Notes: generated from the sequence alone by a model not told the origin. 8,678 nt of DNA from CADEFF01 sp964569315 (GCA_964569315.1 CAZMUZ010000141.1:1-8678), one strand, 5' to 3'; positions 1 to 6,408 are shown, counted from the first letter of the stretch. Program-made: numbers and translations.

Positions 1-850
1 TGACGCGGTCGGCGTCAGGCGTTTTGCGCATGTTGTAGCGGAAATCGAACTCGCCGACGTAGCGCTTGAGATGCTTGGGCGAGCAATGCTGATAGGTTCC
101 GACCATGCCGCGCTTGAGGATCGAGAAGTAGTTCTCGACCGTGTTGGTATGCCAGAAGCCGCCGCGCACATATTCTTCGATTGAGTGATTGACGGTGCCA
201 TGGCCGGCGAACTCGTCGCCGATCTTGGGATAGACCGCGCTTTCGTCGGTCATGATGTAGGACTTGCGCGAAGCCTGCTTCACGATGATGGGGCGCAGGG
301 TCTTTGAATTGACGCGCGCAACATGGAACGAGCGAACCTTGCCGTCGCGCTCTACCAGCGCCACAACGGCTTCCTTGGGCGCGACCTTGCGGCTCTTACG
401 ATTGCCGGCTTTCCCGCCGACATAGGTTTCGTCAATTTCCACCACCTTGTTCTGGCCGCCAAGCGGACCAGAGAACTTGCCCTCGCGCATTGACTCGCGG
501 ATGCGATGGGTCATGAACCAAGCGGTTTTATAAGTCACCCCCAGCATACGGTGAAGCTGATGGCTGCTAATGCCTTTCTTCGAGGCGCAGAGAAGATGCG
601 TCGCGAGAAGCCACTTATTCAGCGGGATTTTGGAACGCTCGAACAGCGTTCCGACCGTGACGGAGAACTGACCCAGGCAGGAATTGCACTGGTAGAGGCC
701 GGGGCGGTGCGCCTTGCCCTCAAGCTTGTGGACATTCTCCGCCTCGCCGCAATGCGGGCAAAACGCGCCGTCCGGCCAGCGCGCAGCTTCCAAGAACTCG
801 CGGGCCAACTCGGCGTCCTGAAAGATGGGGTTCTGAAGGTCTGCAACCAT
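1..850 (-). CDS. IS1595-family (ISXO2-like) transposase, 3' end cut by window
   Basis: This is the transposase of an IS1595-family insertion sequence, which cuts and joins the element's own ends. Reading leftward from ATG at 850, the frame stays open for 283 codons to the window edge. The N-terminus has a zinc ribbon with two Cys pairs, CPHCG (residues 31-35) and CNSC (55-58). A helix-turn-helix-like stretch follows at about 80-118. The catalytic domain shows the DDE set: D140 in VEIDETYVGGK, D202 in MTDESAVY, and E239 in HTNTVENYFSILKRG. The family is usually about 300-330 residues, so perhaps 20-40 are missing beyond the edge. AGGAGA lies six bases or so before the ATG and supports this start. 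No stop or frameshift is seen, so the enzyme may be intact. Family assignment is firm. The outer ends of the element could not be defined because only one side is in view. Confidence 0.93.
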   Translation of the reverse strand, partial: MVADLQNPIFQDAELAREFLEAARWPDGAFCPHCGEAENVHKLEGKAHRPGLYQCNSCLGQFSVTVGTLFERSKIPLNKWLLATHLLCASKKGISSHQLHRMLGVTYKTAWFMTHRIRESMREGKFSGPLGGQNKVVEIDETYVGGKAGNRKSRKVAPKEAVVALVERDGKVRSFHVARVNSKTLRPIIVKQASRKSYIMTDESAVYPKIGDEFAGHGTVNHSIEEYVRGGFWHTNTVENYFSILKRGMVGTYQHCSPKHLKRYVGEFDFRYNMRKTPDADRV

Positions 851-870
851 GGGTCTCTCCTGTGGCCATT

Positions 871-899
871 AATCTGGCCCCGGAGGGTCCCTTTGTCAA
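871..899 (-). promoter_or_regulatory. possible transposase promoter
   Basis: On the minus strand a perfect TTGACA box (899-894) is followed, after 17 bases, by CAGATT (876-871). The second box matches the TATAAT consensus at only three of six positions. The pair lies 21-50 bases before the transposase start, a sensible place for its promoter. The -35 is convincing and the -10 is weak. Confidence 0.35.
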
Positions 900-1113
900 G
901 TATATAATCGCCGCAATTTCCTCTAGCCAATCTGCGTTATCCTATTGGGCGTGAAGTCGTTGCAGGCAAGTTCTCGGATACTTTCTGGGTCTACGATTGG
1001 AAGCGAGGCATGGGCGCGAGCAACCTTCACCATTGGATTGAGGAAGCCGCCCGAGTGGCGGGGAGATAGTGCTGTGATCCTCATGTTCGCAAGCCGAAGG
1101 CCGCGCCGGCCGA
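900..1113. other. spacer between transposase and the 1148 gene, no gene called
   Basis: With the transposase leader this makes a gap of about 300 bases between the two start codons (851-1147). Short open frames exist on both strands: a 66-codon frame from GTG at 945 to TAA at 1143-1145 on the plus strand, and a longer minus-strand frame running out of the next gene. Neither has a ribosome binding site or a recognisable motif. A small GGCCG-CGC-CGGCC palindrome lies at 1099-1111. The right end of the IS1595 element should fall somewhere between about 890 and 950, but without its partner end I cannot place it. Confidence 0.4.
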
Positions 1114-1145
1114 TTATCTCCTGCGGCCTAAGCGCAGGGAGATAA
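1114..1145 (+). repeat. 12-bp inverted repeat covering the ribosome binding site of the 1148 gene
   Basis: The left arm is TTATCTCCTGCG (1114-1125) and the right arm is CGCAGGGAGATAA (1133-1145). They pair along 12 bases with one bulged G, around a seven-base loop (1126-1132). The right arm includes AGGGAG (1136-1141), the apparent ribosome binding site of the gene starting at 1148, and ends two bases before its GTG. As RNA the hairpin would hide the binding site. As DNA it could be an operator for a dimeric protein. The symmetry is visible; either role is inferred. Confidence 0.6.
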
Positions 1146-1147
1146 CG

Positions 1148-1840
1148 GTGGAAGTAGCGCGAGTCTACATGCGAGTGAAATTTGAGGCTAAGAATGATGA
1201 AGCATTTAATGCTGTTGCACACGAGCTCGAAGATAGAGCGGTAACTGTAGCCAAATCTATTTTTGATAAGGGTTTCCGAGTCGAGATTGCGGTTGCTGAA
1301 GGTAGCTTGAGAATAACCATCGTGCTGGTGGCCGCGTTGATTGGTGGGTTCTACGAAACGATTTCCAAGTATCACGATTTTAAGGAGGGGCTTAGCGAGA
1401 TACAGCAAGACGCAGAAAAATTTGTTGAAGTTGTGAAAAGTCAGATAATGGCTGTTACGAGAGCCGAAGAGCCGGATATTTTGTCATCACGTGTGCGCTT
1501 CCAAGACTTGGAGAGACTTCAGCGATTATCGTCCAATGTAGAATCTCTCAACCGTCAAATTCCTTCCATTGATCGTCAGCATGTCGTGGAAGAAGTGCAT
1601 TCCGATCTTGCTGGCCTGTATCGATCAGGGCTCACGTCAGAAGAATACAGAAAACTGCTCGATACCTTGCCGATACCCAAGATCCCGGAAATTCCGCGGG
1701 AGCCGGAAGCCGTCGCCATTTTAGCGCGCGAGCGTACTCTGGTCAGTGACGTTGATCGCAACGCCCCTGGACCGCCTGTCCGAGGGCGTCGCCAACTGGA
1801 CAGGCCGAAGCGAAAATATCGGAACTCCATCGAACTTTAA
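1148..1840 (+). CDS. unrecognised protein with one probable transmembrane segment
   Basis: I do not recognise this 230-residue protein. The GTG at 1148 is chosen because AGGGAG lies six bases upstream; an ATG at codon 8 (1169) is the alternative. Residues 1-50 look like a mixed alpha/beta region (RVYMRVKFE, then FRVEIAVAEGS). Residues 54-69 form a hydrophobic stretch (LRITIVLVAALIGGFY) long enough for one membrane pass, though a buried helix is possible. Residues 70-150 are charged and helical, perhaps coiled coil. The tail is rich in proline (PKIPEIPREPE, about 173-183) and ends basic (RPKRKYRN). Sampled stretches of the first two thirds are near 43% GC, against about 70% in the neighbouring transporter genes, with many A/T-ending codons. 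This composition, and the nearby insertion sequence, suggest horizontal acquisition. That the frame is expressed is supported by its length, ribosome binding site and codon pattern; the function is unknown. Confidence 0.7.
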   Translation: MEVARVYMRVKFEAKNDEAFNAVAHELEDRAVTVAKSIFDKGFRVEIAVAEGSLRITIVLVAALIGGFYETISKYHDFKEGLSEIQQDAEKFVEVVKSQIMAVTRAEEPDILSSRVRFQDLERLQRLSSNVESLNRQIPSIDRQHVVEEVHSDLAGLYRSGLTSEEYRKLLDTLPIPKIPEIPREPEAVAILARERTLVSDVDRNAPGPPVRGRRQLDRPKRKYRNSIEL

Positions 1841-1975
1841 TTGAGATGCGATTTCGATTTTAGACCGTGAGATTCATTGGCGCTTGGTTCGGCTTGGCAT
1901 CCAATCATCTCGAGTAAGTGGTACAATTAGAGCAGGTGGGAGAAAACTAGTTCCAAATCCACTTCGGGCTGGTCC

Positions 1976-2806
1976 TCACCCCGCCCTGGCCGGCTTCGCG
2001 CCGCGGCGCAGCAGGATCTGCGCGCCGAACAGCAGGACGAGCGAGACCAGCAGCACCACCGTGCCGATCGCGTTGATCTCGGGCGTGACGCCGCGGCGGA
2101 TCGAGGCGAAGACATAGATCGGCAGGGTGGTCTTGGAGCCGGCGACGAAGAAGGCGATGACGAAATCGTCGAAGCTGAAGGTGAAGCTGAGGAGGAACCC
2201 CGCGACCACCGCCGGCAGGATGAGCGGCAGGGTCACCTGGCGGAAGGTGCCCCAAGGTGTCGCGTAGAGGTCGGTCGCGGCTTCGACCAGGCTGCGGTCC
2301 ATGCCGGCGATGCGCGCCCGCACCAGCACGATGACGAGGGCGAGCGAGAAGAGGGTATGGGCGGCGATGATTGAGCCATAGCCGAGGGCGAGCTGCGGCA
2401 CGGCTCCGGGATCCTCCGCCGGCCAGACCGCGAGGAGCAGGTCGTTCACGATGCCGAAGGCGGTCACCAGGGCGATGAGGGTCGCGATGCCGATGACGAT
2501 GCCCGGCACCATGATCGCCACATAGGTGAGCCCGTCGAAGACCGCGCGGAGCCAGCCCGTCACCCGCTGCAAGGCCAGCGCCGCCATGGTGCCGAAGAGG
2601 GTGGCGAGGGTCGCCGAGGTGGCGGCGACGATGAGGCTGTGCGTGACCGCCTCCAGCACGAAGCGGTTGCCGGCCACCTTGCCGTACCAGGCGAGCGAAA
2701 AGCCGCGGAAATCGCTCGCGCTGAGCCCGCTGTTGAAGCTGAACAGCACGATCAGCGCGATCGGCGCGTAGAGGAAGAGATAGATGGCGATCGCGTAGGC
2801 CCGCAT
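1976..2806 (-). CDS. potC: ABC transporter permease, PotC/PotI type (spermidine/putrescine)
   Basis: This is the second inner-membrane permease of a polyamine-type importer and would form the translocation pore with the PotB-like subunit. The 276-residue protein is near the family's usual 260-280. It begins with a membrane helix (IYLFLYAPIALIVLFSF, residues 8-24) and has about six in all. The EAA loop that docks on the ATPase spans about 175-198 (LVEAATDLYATPW, then VTLPLILP). SFDDFVI (211-217) is typical of PotC. A linker at about 126-142 (WPAEDPGAVPQ) may be slightly longer than usual. I start at ATG 2806, 13 bases after the potB-like stop, because the protein then opens like other family members. 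A GTG or ATG at 2848 would overlap the preceding gene and add 14 unusual residues. GGAGG abuts the ATG, closer than ideal. No terminator is visible after the stop; low-GC accessory DNA begins at once. Polyamine specificity is inferred. Confidence 0.9.
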   Translation of the reverse strand: MRAYAIAIYLFLYAPIALIVLFSFNSGLSASDFRGFSLAWYGKVAGNRFVLEAVTHSLIVAATSATLATLFGTMAALALQRVTGWLRAVFDGLTYVAIMVPGIVIGIATLIALVTAFGIVNDLLLAVWPAEDPGAVPQLALGYGSIIAAHTLFSLALVIVLVRARIAGMDRSLVEAATDLYATPWGTFRQVTLPLILPAVVAGFLLSFTFSFDDFVIAFFVAGSKTTLPIYVFASIRRGVTPEINAIGTVVLLVSLVLLFGAQILLRRGAKPARAG

Positions 2807-2819
2807 CCTCCGCGGCCCC

Positions 2820-3698
2820 CTAGAGCAGCGACACGTCGCGCCCGCCATAGCGGCGGGTGAGACGCAGATAGAGGGTGACGGTCGCCAGCATCAGAATGAC
2901 GAGGCTCATCGCGACGGCGGAGCCATAGGGCCAGTTGCGCGACTGGAGGAAGAGATCGACCAGCGCGTTGCCGATGAAGAACACCTTGCCGCCGCCGAGA
3001 AGCTGCGGGATCAGATACTCGCCCATCAGCAGGATGAAGACGAGCATGCAGCCGGTGATGACGCCGGGCGCGGAGAGCGGCAGGGTCACCTGGAGGAAGC
3101 TGCGCCAGGGGGTCGAGCCGAGGTCGGCGGCGGCCTCGAGCAGCCGCTTGTCGAGCCGCTCCAGGCTCACGAAGATCGGGAACACCATCAGCGGCAGATA
3201 GCCGTATACGATGCCGACCAGCACGGAGAGCGGCGTGTTGATGAGGCGGATCTCGCCGAAGCCGATCCATTCGAAGAGCGCCGGCAGGCCGCGCCCGCCG
3301 AGGATGAACATCCAGGCATAGGTGCGGATGAGGAAGCTCGTCCAGAACGGCACGATGACGAGGATGAGCAGCAGCAGCCGGTAGCGCGGGCTCGTCTTGA
3401 CCGCGAGGAAATAGGCGAGCGGATAGGCGGCGAGCAGGCAGACCAAGGTGCCGATCGGCGCGAGGACGAGGGTGTTGCGGAAGGCAGTCCAGCGCGCCGG
3501 CAGGTTCAGATAGTTGGCGAGGCTCAAGGCCGGCGCATAGCCGCCCGCCGGGGCGCGCTCGCCGAGGCTGAACACCACCACCACGGCGAGCGGCATCACG
3601 AGCAGGGCGAGGAACCAGAGGCCGGCCGGTGCCAGCAGCAGGGCGGTCCACCGGCGCCGGCGCTTGGCGGAATCGTCGCTCGTCGCAGCTTTGGCCAT
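2820..3698 (-). CDS. potB: ABC transporter permease, PotB/PotH type (spermidine/putrescine)
   Basis: This is the first permease of the polyamine-type importer. The 292-residue protein has a short basic cytoplasmic N-terminus (KRRRRW, 12-17), a first helix at about 18-43, and five further helices. RTYAWMF (125-131) is a PotB signature. The EAA loop runs from E188 to about G212 (EAAADLGSTPW, then VTLPLSAPG). The family is typically 275-300 residues. ATG 3698 is chosen because a natural N-terminus follows, yet no good ribosome binding site precedes it. A GTG at 3731 in the same frame has GAGAGGG five bases upstream, but both lie inside a REP-like palindrome, so translation from there would be unusual. 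The gene is 125 bases downstream of the binding-protein gene and 13 bases before the second permease. Close coupling to the latter is clear. The start is less certain than the identity. Confidence 0.9.
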   Translation of the reverse strand: MAKAATSDDSAKRRRRWTALLLAPAGLWFLALLVMPLAVVVVFSLGERAPAGGYAPALSLANYLNLPARWTAFRNTLVLAPIGTLVCLLAAYPLAYFLAVKTSPRYRLLLLILVIVPFWTSFLIRTYAWMFILGGRGLPALFEWIGFGEIRLINTPLSVLVGIVYGYLPLMVFPIFVSLERLDKRLLEAAADLGSTPWRSFLQVTLPLSAPGVITGCMLVFILLMGEYLIPQLLGGGKVFFIGNALVDLFLQSRNWPYGSAVAMSLVILMLATVTLYLRLTRRYGGRDVSLL

Positions 3699-3720
3699 GA
3701 GTTCGGAACGGAAAAAGGCG

Positions 3721-3793
3721 ACGCCCCTCACCCCGACCCTCTCCCCGCGAGCGGGGAGAGGGAGACGAGCGTCAGCGAGCGGGTGAGGGGCGT
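3721..3793. repeat. REP-like nested palindrome in the potD-potB gap
   Basis: Two inverted repeats share this 73-base unit. The outer arms ACGCCCCTCACCC (3721-3733) and GGGTGAGGGGCGT (3781-3793) match over 13 bases. The inner arms CCCTCTCCCCGC (3737-3748) and GCGGGGAGAGGG (3751-3762) match over 12 bases around a two-base loop. A further small inverted element (GAC-GAGC-GTC, 3764-3773) completes a cruciform-like shape. Such CCCCTCACCC units recur between genes in many Rhizobiales. In the operon's mRNA it would fold strongly right after the binding-protein stop. It may stabilise the upstream message or reduce read-through to the permeases. The structure is seen directly; the role is inferred. 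Confidence 0.85.
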
Positions 3794-3823
3794 CGATGCA
3801 TGCCGTTTAGGGTCTGGCGCCGA

Positions 3824-4960
3824 TCAGGCCGACTTGAACCGCGCCATGATCTCGGCGCGGTTCGGGTCGGTCAGCGTCGCCGCCGCACCGAACTCGAGCG
3901 GGGCCAGAAGCTCCGCCGCCGGATACATGATCGGGTCCTCGGCCAGCTCCTTGGGCAGCAGCGCCGTGGTGCGGCTGTCCGCCGTCGGATAGCCGTGCGC
4001 CAGCACCTCCTTGGCGTTGACCGCGGGATCGAGGAGGAAGTCGATCAGCGCGTAGGCGGCCTCGAGATGCGGCGCCTCCTTCGGAATGGCGTAGAAGTCG
4101 GACCAGATCTCGCCGCCTTCCTTCGCCACCACATAGACGATCTCGGGCAGGTCGCGATGCATCTGCTTCGCATCGCCGGTCCAGCAGACCGTCATCCAGG
4201 CGTCGCCGCTCCGCATCGAGGGCTGGTAGTCGGAGTTGATGGCGAAGAGATGCGGCTTCGCTGCGAGCAGCAGCGTCTCCGCTTCGGCCAGCTCCGCGGT
4301 GTCGATCGAGTTGAAGGAATAGCCGTAATATTTGAGCGCATTGCCGATGGTGGTGAGCTGATAGTCATGCACCATCGTGCGGCCGGTATATTTGTCCATC
4401 GACAGGTCCCAGAACTGCTTCCAGCTCGTCATTGGCTCCGTCACCTTGGCCGTGTTCACCGCATAGCCGGTGGTGCCCCAATCCTTGGACACGGCATAGG
4501 TCGTGCCGTCGATCGAGCCCGCCTCGACGAAGCGCGTCTCGTAGGCGGCGGCGTCGTAGTTCGGCAGCTTCGAAAGGTCGAGCGGCTGGATGAGGTCGAG
4601 GTCCTTGTAGGTCGAGATCGTGTAGTTGGTCGGCACGAACACGTCCCAGCCGGTGCCGCCGGCCTGCAGCTTCGCCAGCATCTCCTCGTTCGAGCCGAAC
4701 ACCGCGACCTCGACCGCGGCACCGGTCTTCGCCGTGAAGGCCTCGAAATTGGCCGGATCGTGATAGTTCGGCCAGGTGGTGAGCGATACCCGGTCGCCGA
4801 TCCCGGCGGCCCAGGCCTGGCGCGGCCGGACCAGCTCCGGCATGGCGCTCGCGAGCACGGCGGTCGCGGCGCCGAGGCCGGTCACACCGAGGAAATGCCG
4901 GCGCGAGATCGAGCCCTTCTGATAACGCCTCAGTTGCTGAATGAATTGCTTGCGGTCCAT
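3824..4960 (-). CDS. potD: periplasmic polyamine-type binding protein with Tat signal (PotD/PotF family)
   Basis: This protein would capture substrate in the periplasm and hand it to the PotB/PotC pore. ATG 4960 is preceded by AGGGAGG with seven bases of spacing, much better than an in-frame start at 5011. Residues 19-24 read SRRHFL, a twin-arginine motif, followed by a hydrophobic core and a likely cut after AWA (49-51). Mature landmarks fit the family: WPNY (63-66), GSNEEMLAKLQAG (89-101), GWDVFVPT (104-111), CWTGDA (259-264), KEGGEIWSDFYAIP (280-293) and GYPT (323-326). Aligned from memory with E. coli PotD, ligand residues appear kept at W63, Y66, D199, W260, W286, D288 and Y324. The PotD Thr after the first Trp is Pro here, and the late Gln is not evident. 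Polyamine binding is therefore likely, but the exact polyamine is open. At 378 residues it is slightly longer than PotD, mainly through the long leader. Confidence 0.9.
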   Translation of the reverse strand: MDRKQFIQQLRRYQKGSISRRHFLGVTGLGAATAVLASAMPELVRPRQAWAAGIGDRVSLTTWPNYHDPANFEAFTAKTGAAVEVAVFGSNEEMLAKLQAGGTGWDVFVPTNYTISTYKDLDLIQPLDLSKLPNYDAAAYETRFVEAGSIDGTTYAVSKDWGTTGYAVNTAKVTEPMTSWKQFWDLSMDKYTGRTMVHDYQLTTIGNALKYYGYSFNSIDTAELAEAETLLLAAKPHLFAINSDYQPSMRSGDAWMTVCWTGDAKQMHRDLPEIVYVVAKEGGEIWSDFYAIPKEAPHLEAAYALIDFLLDPAVNAKEVLAHGYPTADSRTTALLPKELAEDPIMYPAAELLAPLEFGAAATLTDPNRAEIMARFKSA

Positions 4961-5013
4961 CGGACGTCCTCCCTGATGCTTATGCGCGTAATCTTCGACG
5001 GGTTGTTTCATTC

Positions 5014-5040
5014 CCTGCCGGTGCGTCGTCGGTCGGCAGG
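5014..5040 (-). repeat. short hairpin in the potA-potD gap
   Basis: CCTGCCG (5014-5020) and CGGCAGG (5034-5040) form a seven-base inverted repeat with a 13-base loop, in the 98-base gap between the ATPase and binding-protein genes. There is no T-run after it on the minus strand, so it is not a standard terminator. It might be an RNA processing or stability element that lets the binding protein be made in excess. This could also be chance in GC-rich DNA. Confidence 0.35.
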
Positions 5041-5058
5041 TCTGGTTCCATTCTCCTG

Positions 5059-6207
5059 CTAGCCGTCCGCGAGGGCCAGTGCGCGCTCGCGGCGCCAGCC
5101 GAGCGCGATCTCGGCACCCGCCGCGAAGCCGGCGGCGCCCGCGGCCGAGCCTTTCGGCGCGCGGACCAGGATCTCGCCGAGCTCCGGCACGGCCACCGAG
5201 AATTCCGTCTGGTCGCCGAGATAGATGCGATTCCTGACCCGGCCGCGGAACCGGTAGTCGGCGAGGGCCTGGGCGGACTCCGCCGGATCCCAGATCGCCA
5301 CGATCTCCGGCCGGACGGCGATCACCCCGGCACTGCCGACGGTAAGCTTCCGGCCGCGCGGCGAATAGGGGGCGGCGATCTCGACGCCCTCGGCCGTGCG
5401 GATCGTGGCGCCTTCGGCATCGGCGGCCGCGACCGCGCCTGCGAAGAAATTGGATTCGCCGACGAAATCGGCGACGTAGCGGTTGACCGGCGCATCATAG
5501 AGCTCGCTCGGGCTGCCGAACTGCTCGATGCGCCCGTCGCGCATGATGCCGATGGTGTCGCTCATCGAGAGCGCCTCCTCCTGGTCGTGCGTGACCAGGA
5601 CGAAGGTGATGCCGACCTCGCGCTGCAGGTTCTGCAGCTCCATCTGCATGTCGCGCCGGAGCTTGCGGTCGAGTGCCGCGAGCGGCTCGTCGAGGAGGAG
5701 CACGGTCGGCCGGTTGATGAGGGCGCGCGCGAGCGCCACGCGCTGCTGCTGCCCGCCGGAAAGTTCCCAGGCGCGGCGGCCGCCCATGCCGGGAAGCCGC
5801 ACCAGCTCGAGCGCCTCGCCCACGCGCCTGCCGATCTCGGCGGCGCCCGGGCGCGGACGGAGCTGCTTCAGCCCGAAGGCGATGTTCGCGAAGACGTCGA
5901 GATGCGGGAAGAGGGCATAGTGCTGGAACACCATGTTGACGGGCCGGCGATAGGCCGGCACCCCGACCATCGGCACGCCGGCGATCTCCACCTCGCCTTC
6001 GCTCGGCTGCTCGAAGCCGGCGATCAGGCGAAGCGAGGTCGTCTTGCCGCAGCCGGAAGGCCCGAGAAAGGAGTGGAAGGACCCGCGCGGGATCTCGAAG
6101 GAGACGTTATCGACGGCGGCAACGGCGCCGAAGCGCTTCGAGACGCCGCGAAAGCGGACGTCGATGCCCGCCGCGTCGGCGCGCGGTTCCGGTGCCTGTT
6201 GCGTCAT
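5059..6207 (-). CDS. potA: ABC transporter ATP-binding protein, PotA/PotG type (spermidine/putrescine)
   Basis: This is the cytoplasmic ATPase that drives the importer and the first gene of the operon. The 382-residue product has every ABC motif: Walker A GPSGCGKT (49-56), Q-loop FQHYALFP (94-101), signature LSGGQQQR (149-156), Walker B LLLDEP (170-175), D-loop around LAALD (176-180) and switch His207. The remaining C-terminal part, about 245-382, fits the TOBE regulatory domain of PotA/MalK-type subunits (VRPEIVAIW, then RNRIYLGDQTEFSV). The length matches the family. ATG 6207 gives a natural N-terminus but has a weak ribosome binding site. A TTG four codons earlier (6219) has GGGAG about eight bases upstream and is a real alternative. 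The open frame continues far upstream, but that part is antisense to the regulator gene and is not part of this protein. Transcription probably starts in the divergent region shared with the LuxR-type gene. Confidence 0.92.
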   Translation of the reverse strand: MTQQAPEPRADAAGIDVRFRGVSKRFGAVAAVDNVSFEIPRGSFHSFLGPSGCGKTTSLRLIAGFEQPSEGEVEIAGVPMVGVPAYRRPVNMVFQHYALFPHLDVFANIAFGLKQLRPRPGAAEIGRRVGEALELVRLPGMGGRRAWELSGGQQQRVALARALINRPTVLLLDEPLAALDRKLRRDMQMELQNLQREVGITFVLVTHDQEEALSMSDTIGIMRDGRIEQFGSPSELYDAPVNRYVADFVGESNFFAGAVAAADAEGATIRTAEGVEIAAPYSPRGRKLTVGSAGVIAVRPEIVAIWDPAESAQALADYRFRGRVRNRIYLGDQTEFSVAVPELGEILVRAPKGSAAGAAGFAAGAEIALGWRRERALALADG

Positions 6208-6292
6208 GGCAGCGGCCAAAGAGCGCTCTCCCGATGGATCGGCCCCGACGGATCGGCGATATCGAAGCCTATCCCTTTGTTTTTCCGTCAGG

Positions 6293-6320
6293 TTGCGTGA
6301 TCCGGCCCGCCCTGTATATA
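6293..6320 (+). promoter_or_regulatory. possible promoter of the LuxR-type gene
   Basis: TTGCGT (6293-6298), a 16-base spacer and TATATA (6315-6320) resemble a sigma-70 promoter pointing to the regulator gene. The -10 box matches TATAAT at four of six positions. Its end overlaps the 16-bp inverted repeat at 6319-6334, so a bound regulator would block or touch the start point. I found no equally good promoter for the operon on the minus strand. Confidence 0.4.
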
Positions 6321-6334
6321 CCTCCAAAGGGGTA
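6319..6334. promoter_or_regulatory. candidate operator, NarL-like 7-2-7 inverted repeat
   Basis: The plus strand reads TACCTCC-AA-AGGGGTA; the minus strand reads TACCCCT-TT-GGAGGTA. Each half is close to the TACYYMT heptamer recognised by NarL-type GerE domains, arranged as inverted heptamers with a two-base centre. Five of the eight mirrored base pairs fit perfect symmetry. It lies 75 bases before the LuxR-type start and 112 bases before the ATPase start. The adjacent gene codes for a protein with just such a DNA-binding domain, so it is the likely ligand. Binding is inferred. Confidence 0.5.
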
Positions 6335-6408
6335 GCCGCGCCGAATTCCCGGGGTTGGAGGGATAGGCGGCGGTTGTCCCTGCCGGCGAAACGGGGCGGG
6401 AAATCGGC

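Larger units (their letters stand above)
6267..6368. repeat. widely spaced 9-bp inverted repeat in the divergent control region
   Basis: GCCTATCCC (6267-6275) and GGGATAGGC (6360-6368) are exact reverse complements, 84 bases apart. The same 9-mer thus faces each of the two divergent genes, one copy in each leader, with the candidate operator between them. A shared protein site or looping arrangement is possible. A 9-base match in a 200-base region is not beyond chance, so this is a weak call. Confidence 0.3.

Noticed and set aside
506..930. Open frames on the plus strand and in a second minus frame across the transposase.
   Set aside because: The transposase frame explains this stretch fully with its zinc ribbon and start signal.
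1099..1145. Possible integron attC or transposon end because of adjacent palindromes.
   Set aside because: No GTTRRRY / RYYYAAC core sites in the required positions and no integrase or cassette array in view.
923..1408. A 161-codon minus-strand frame overlapping the accessory gene start.
   Set aside because: No start signal or recognisable motif, and it conflicts with the better supported plus-strand gene at 1148.
3800..5062. A 420-codon plus-strand frame opposite the binding-protein gene.
   Set aside because: It is composed largely of Arg, Gly, His and Val with no motif, and mirrors a well-supported gene.
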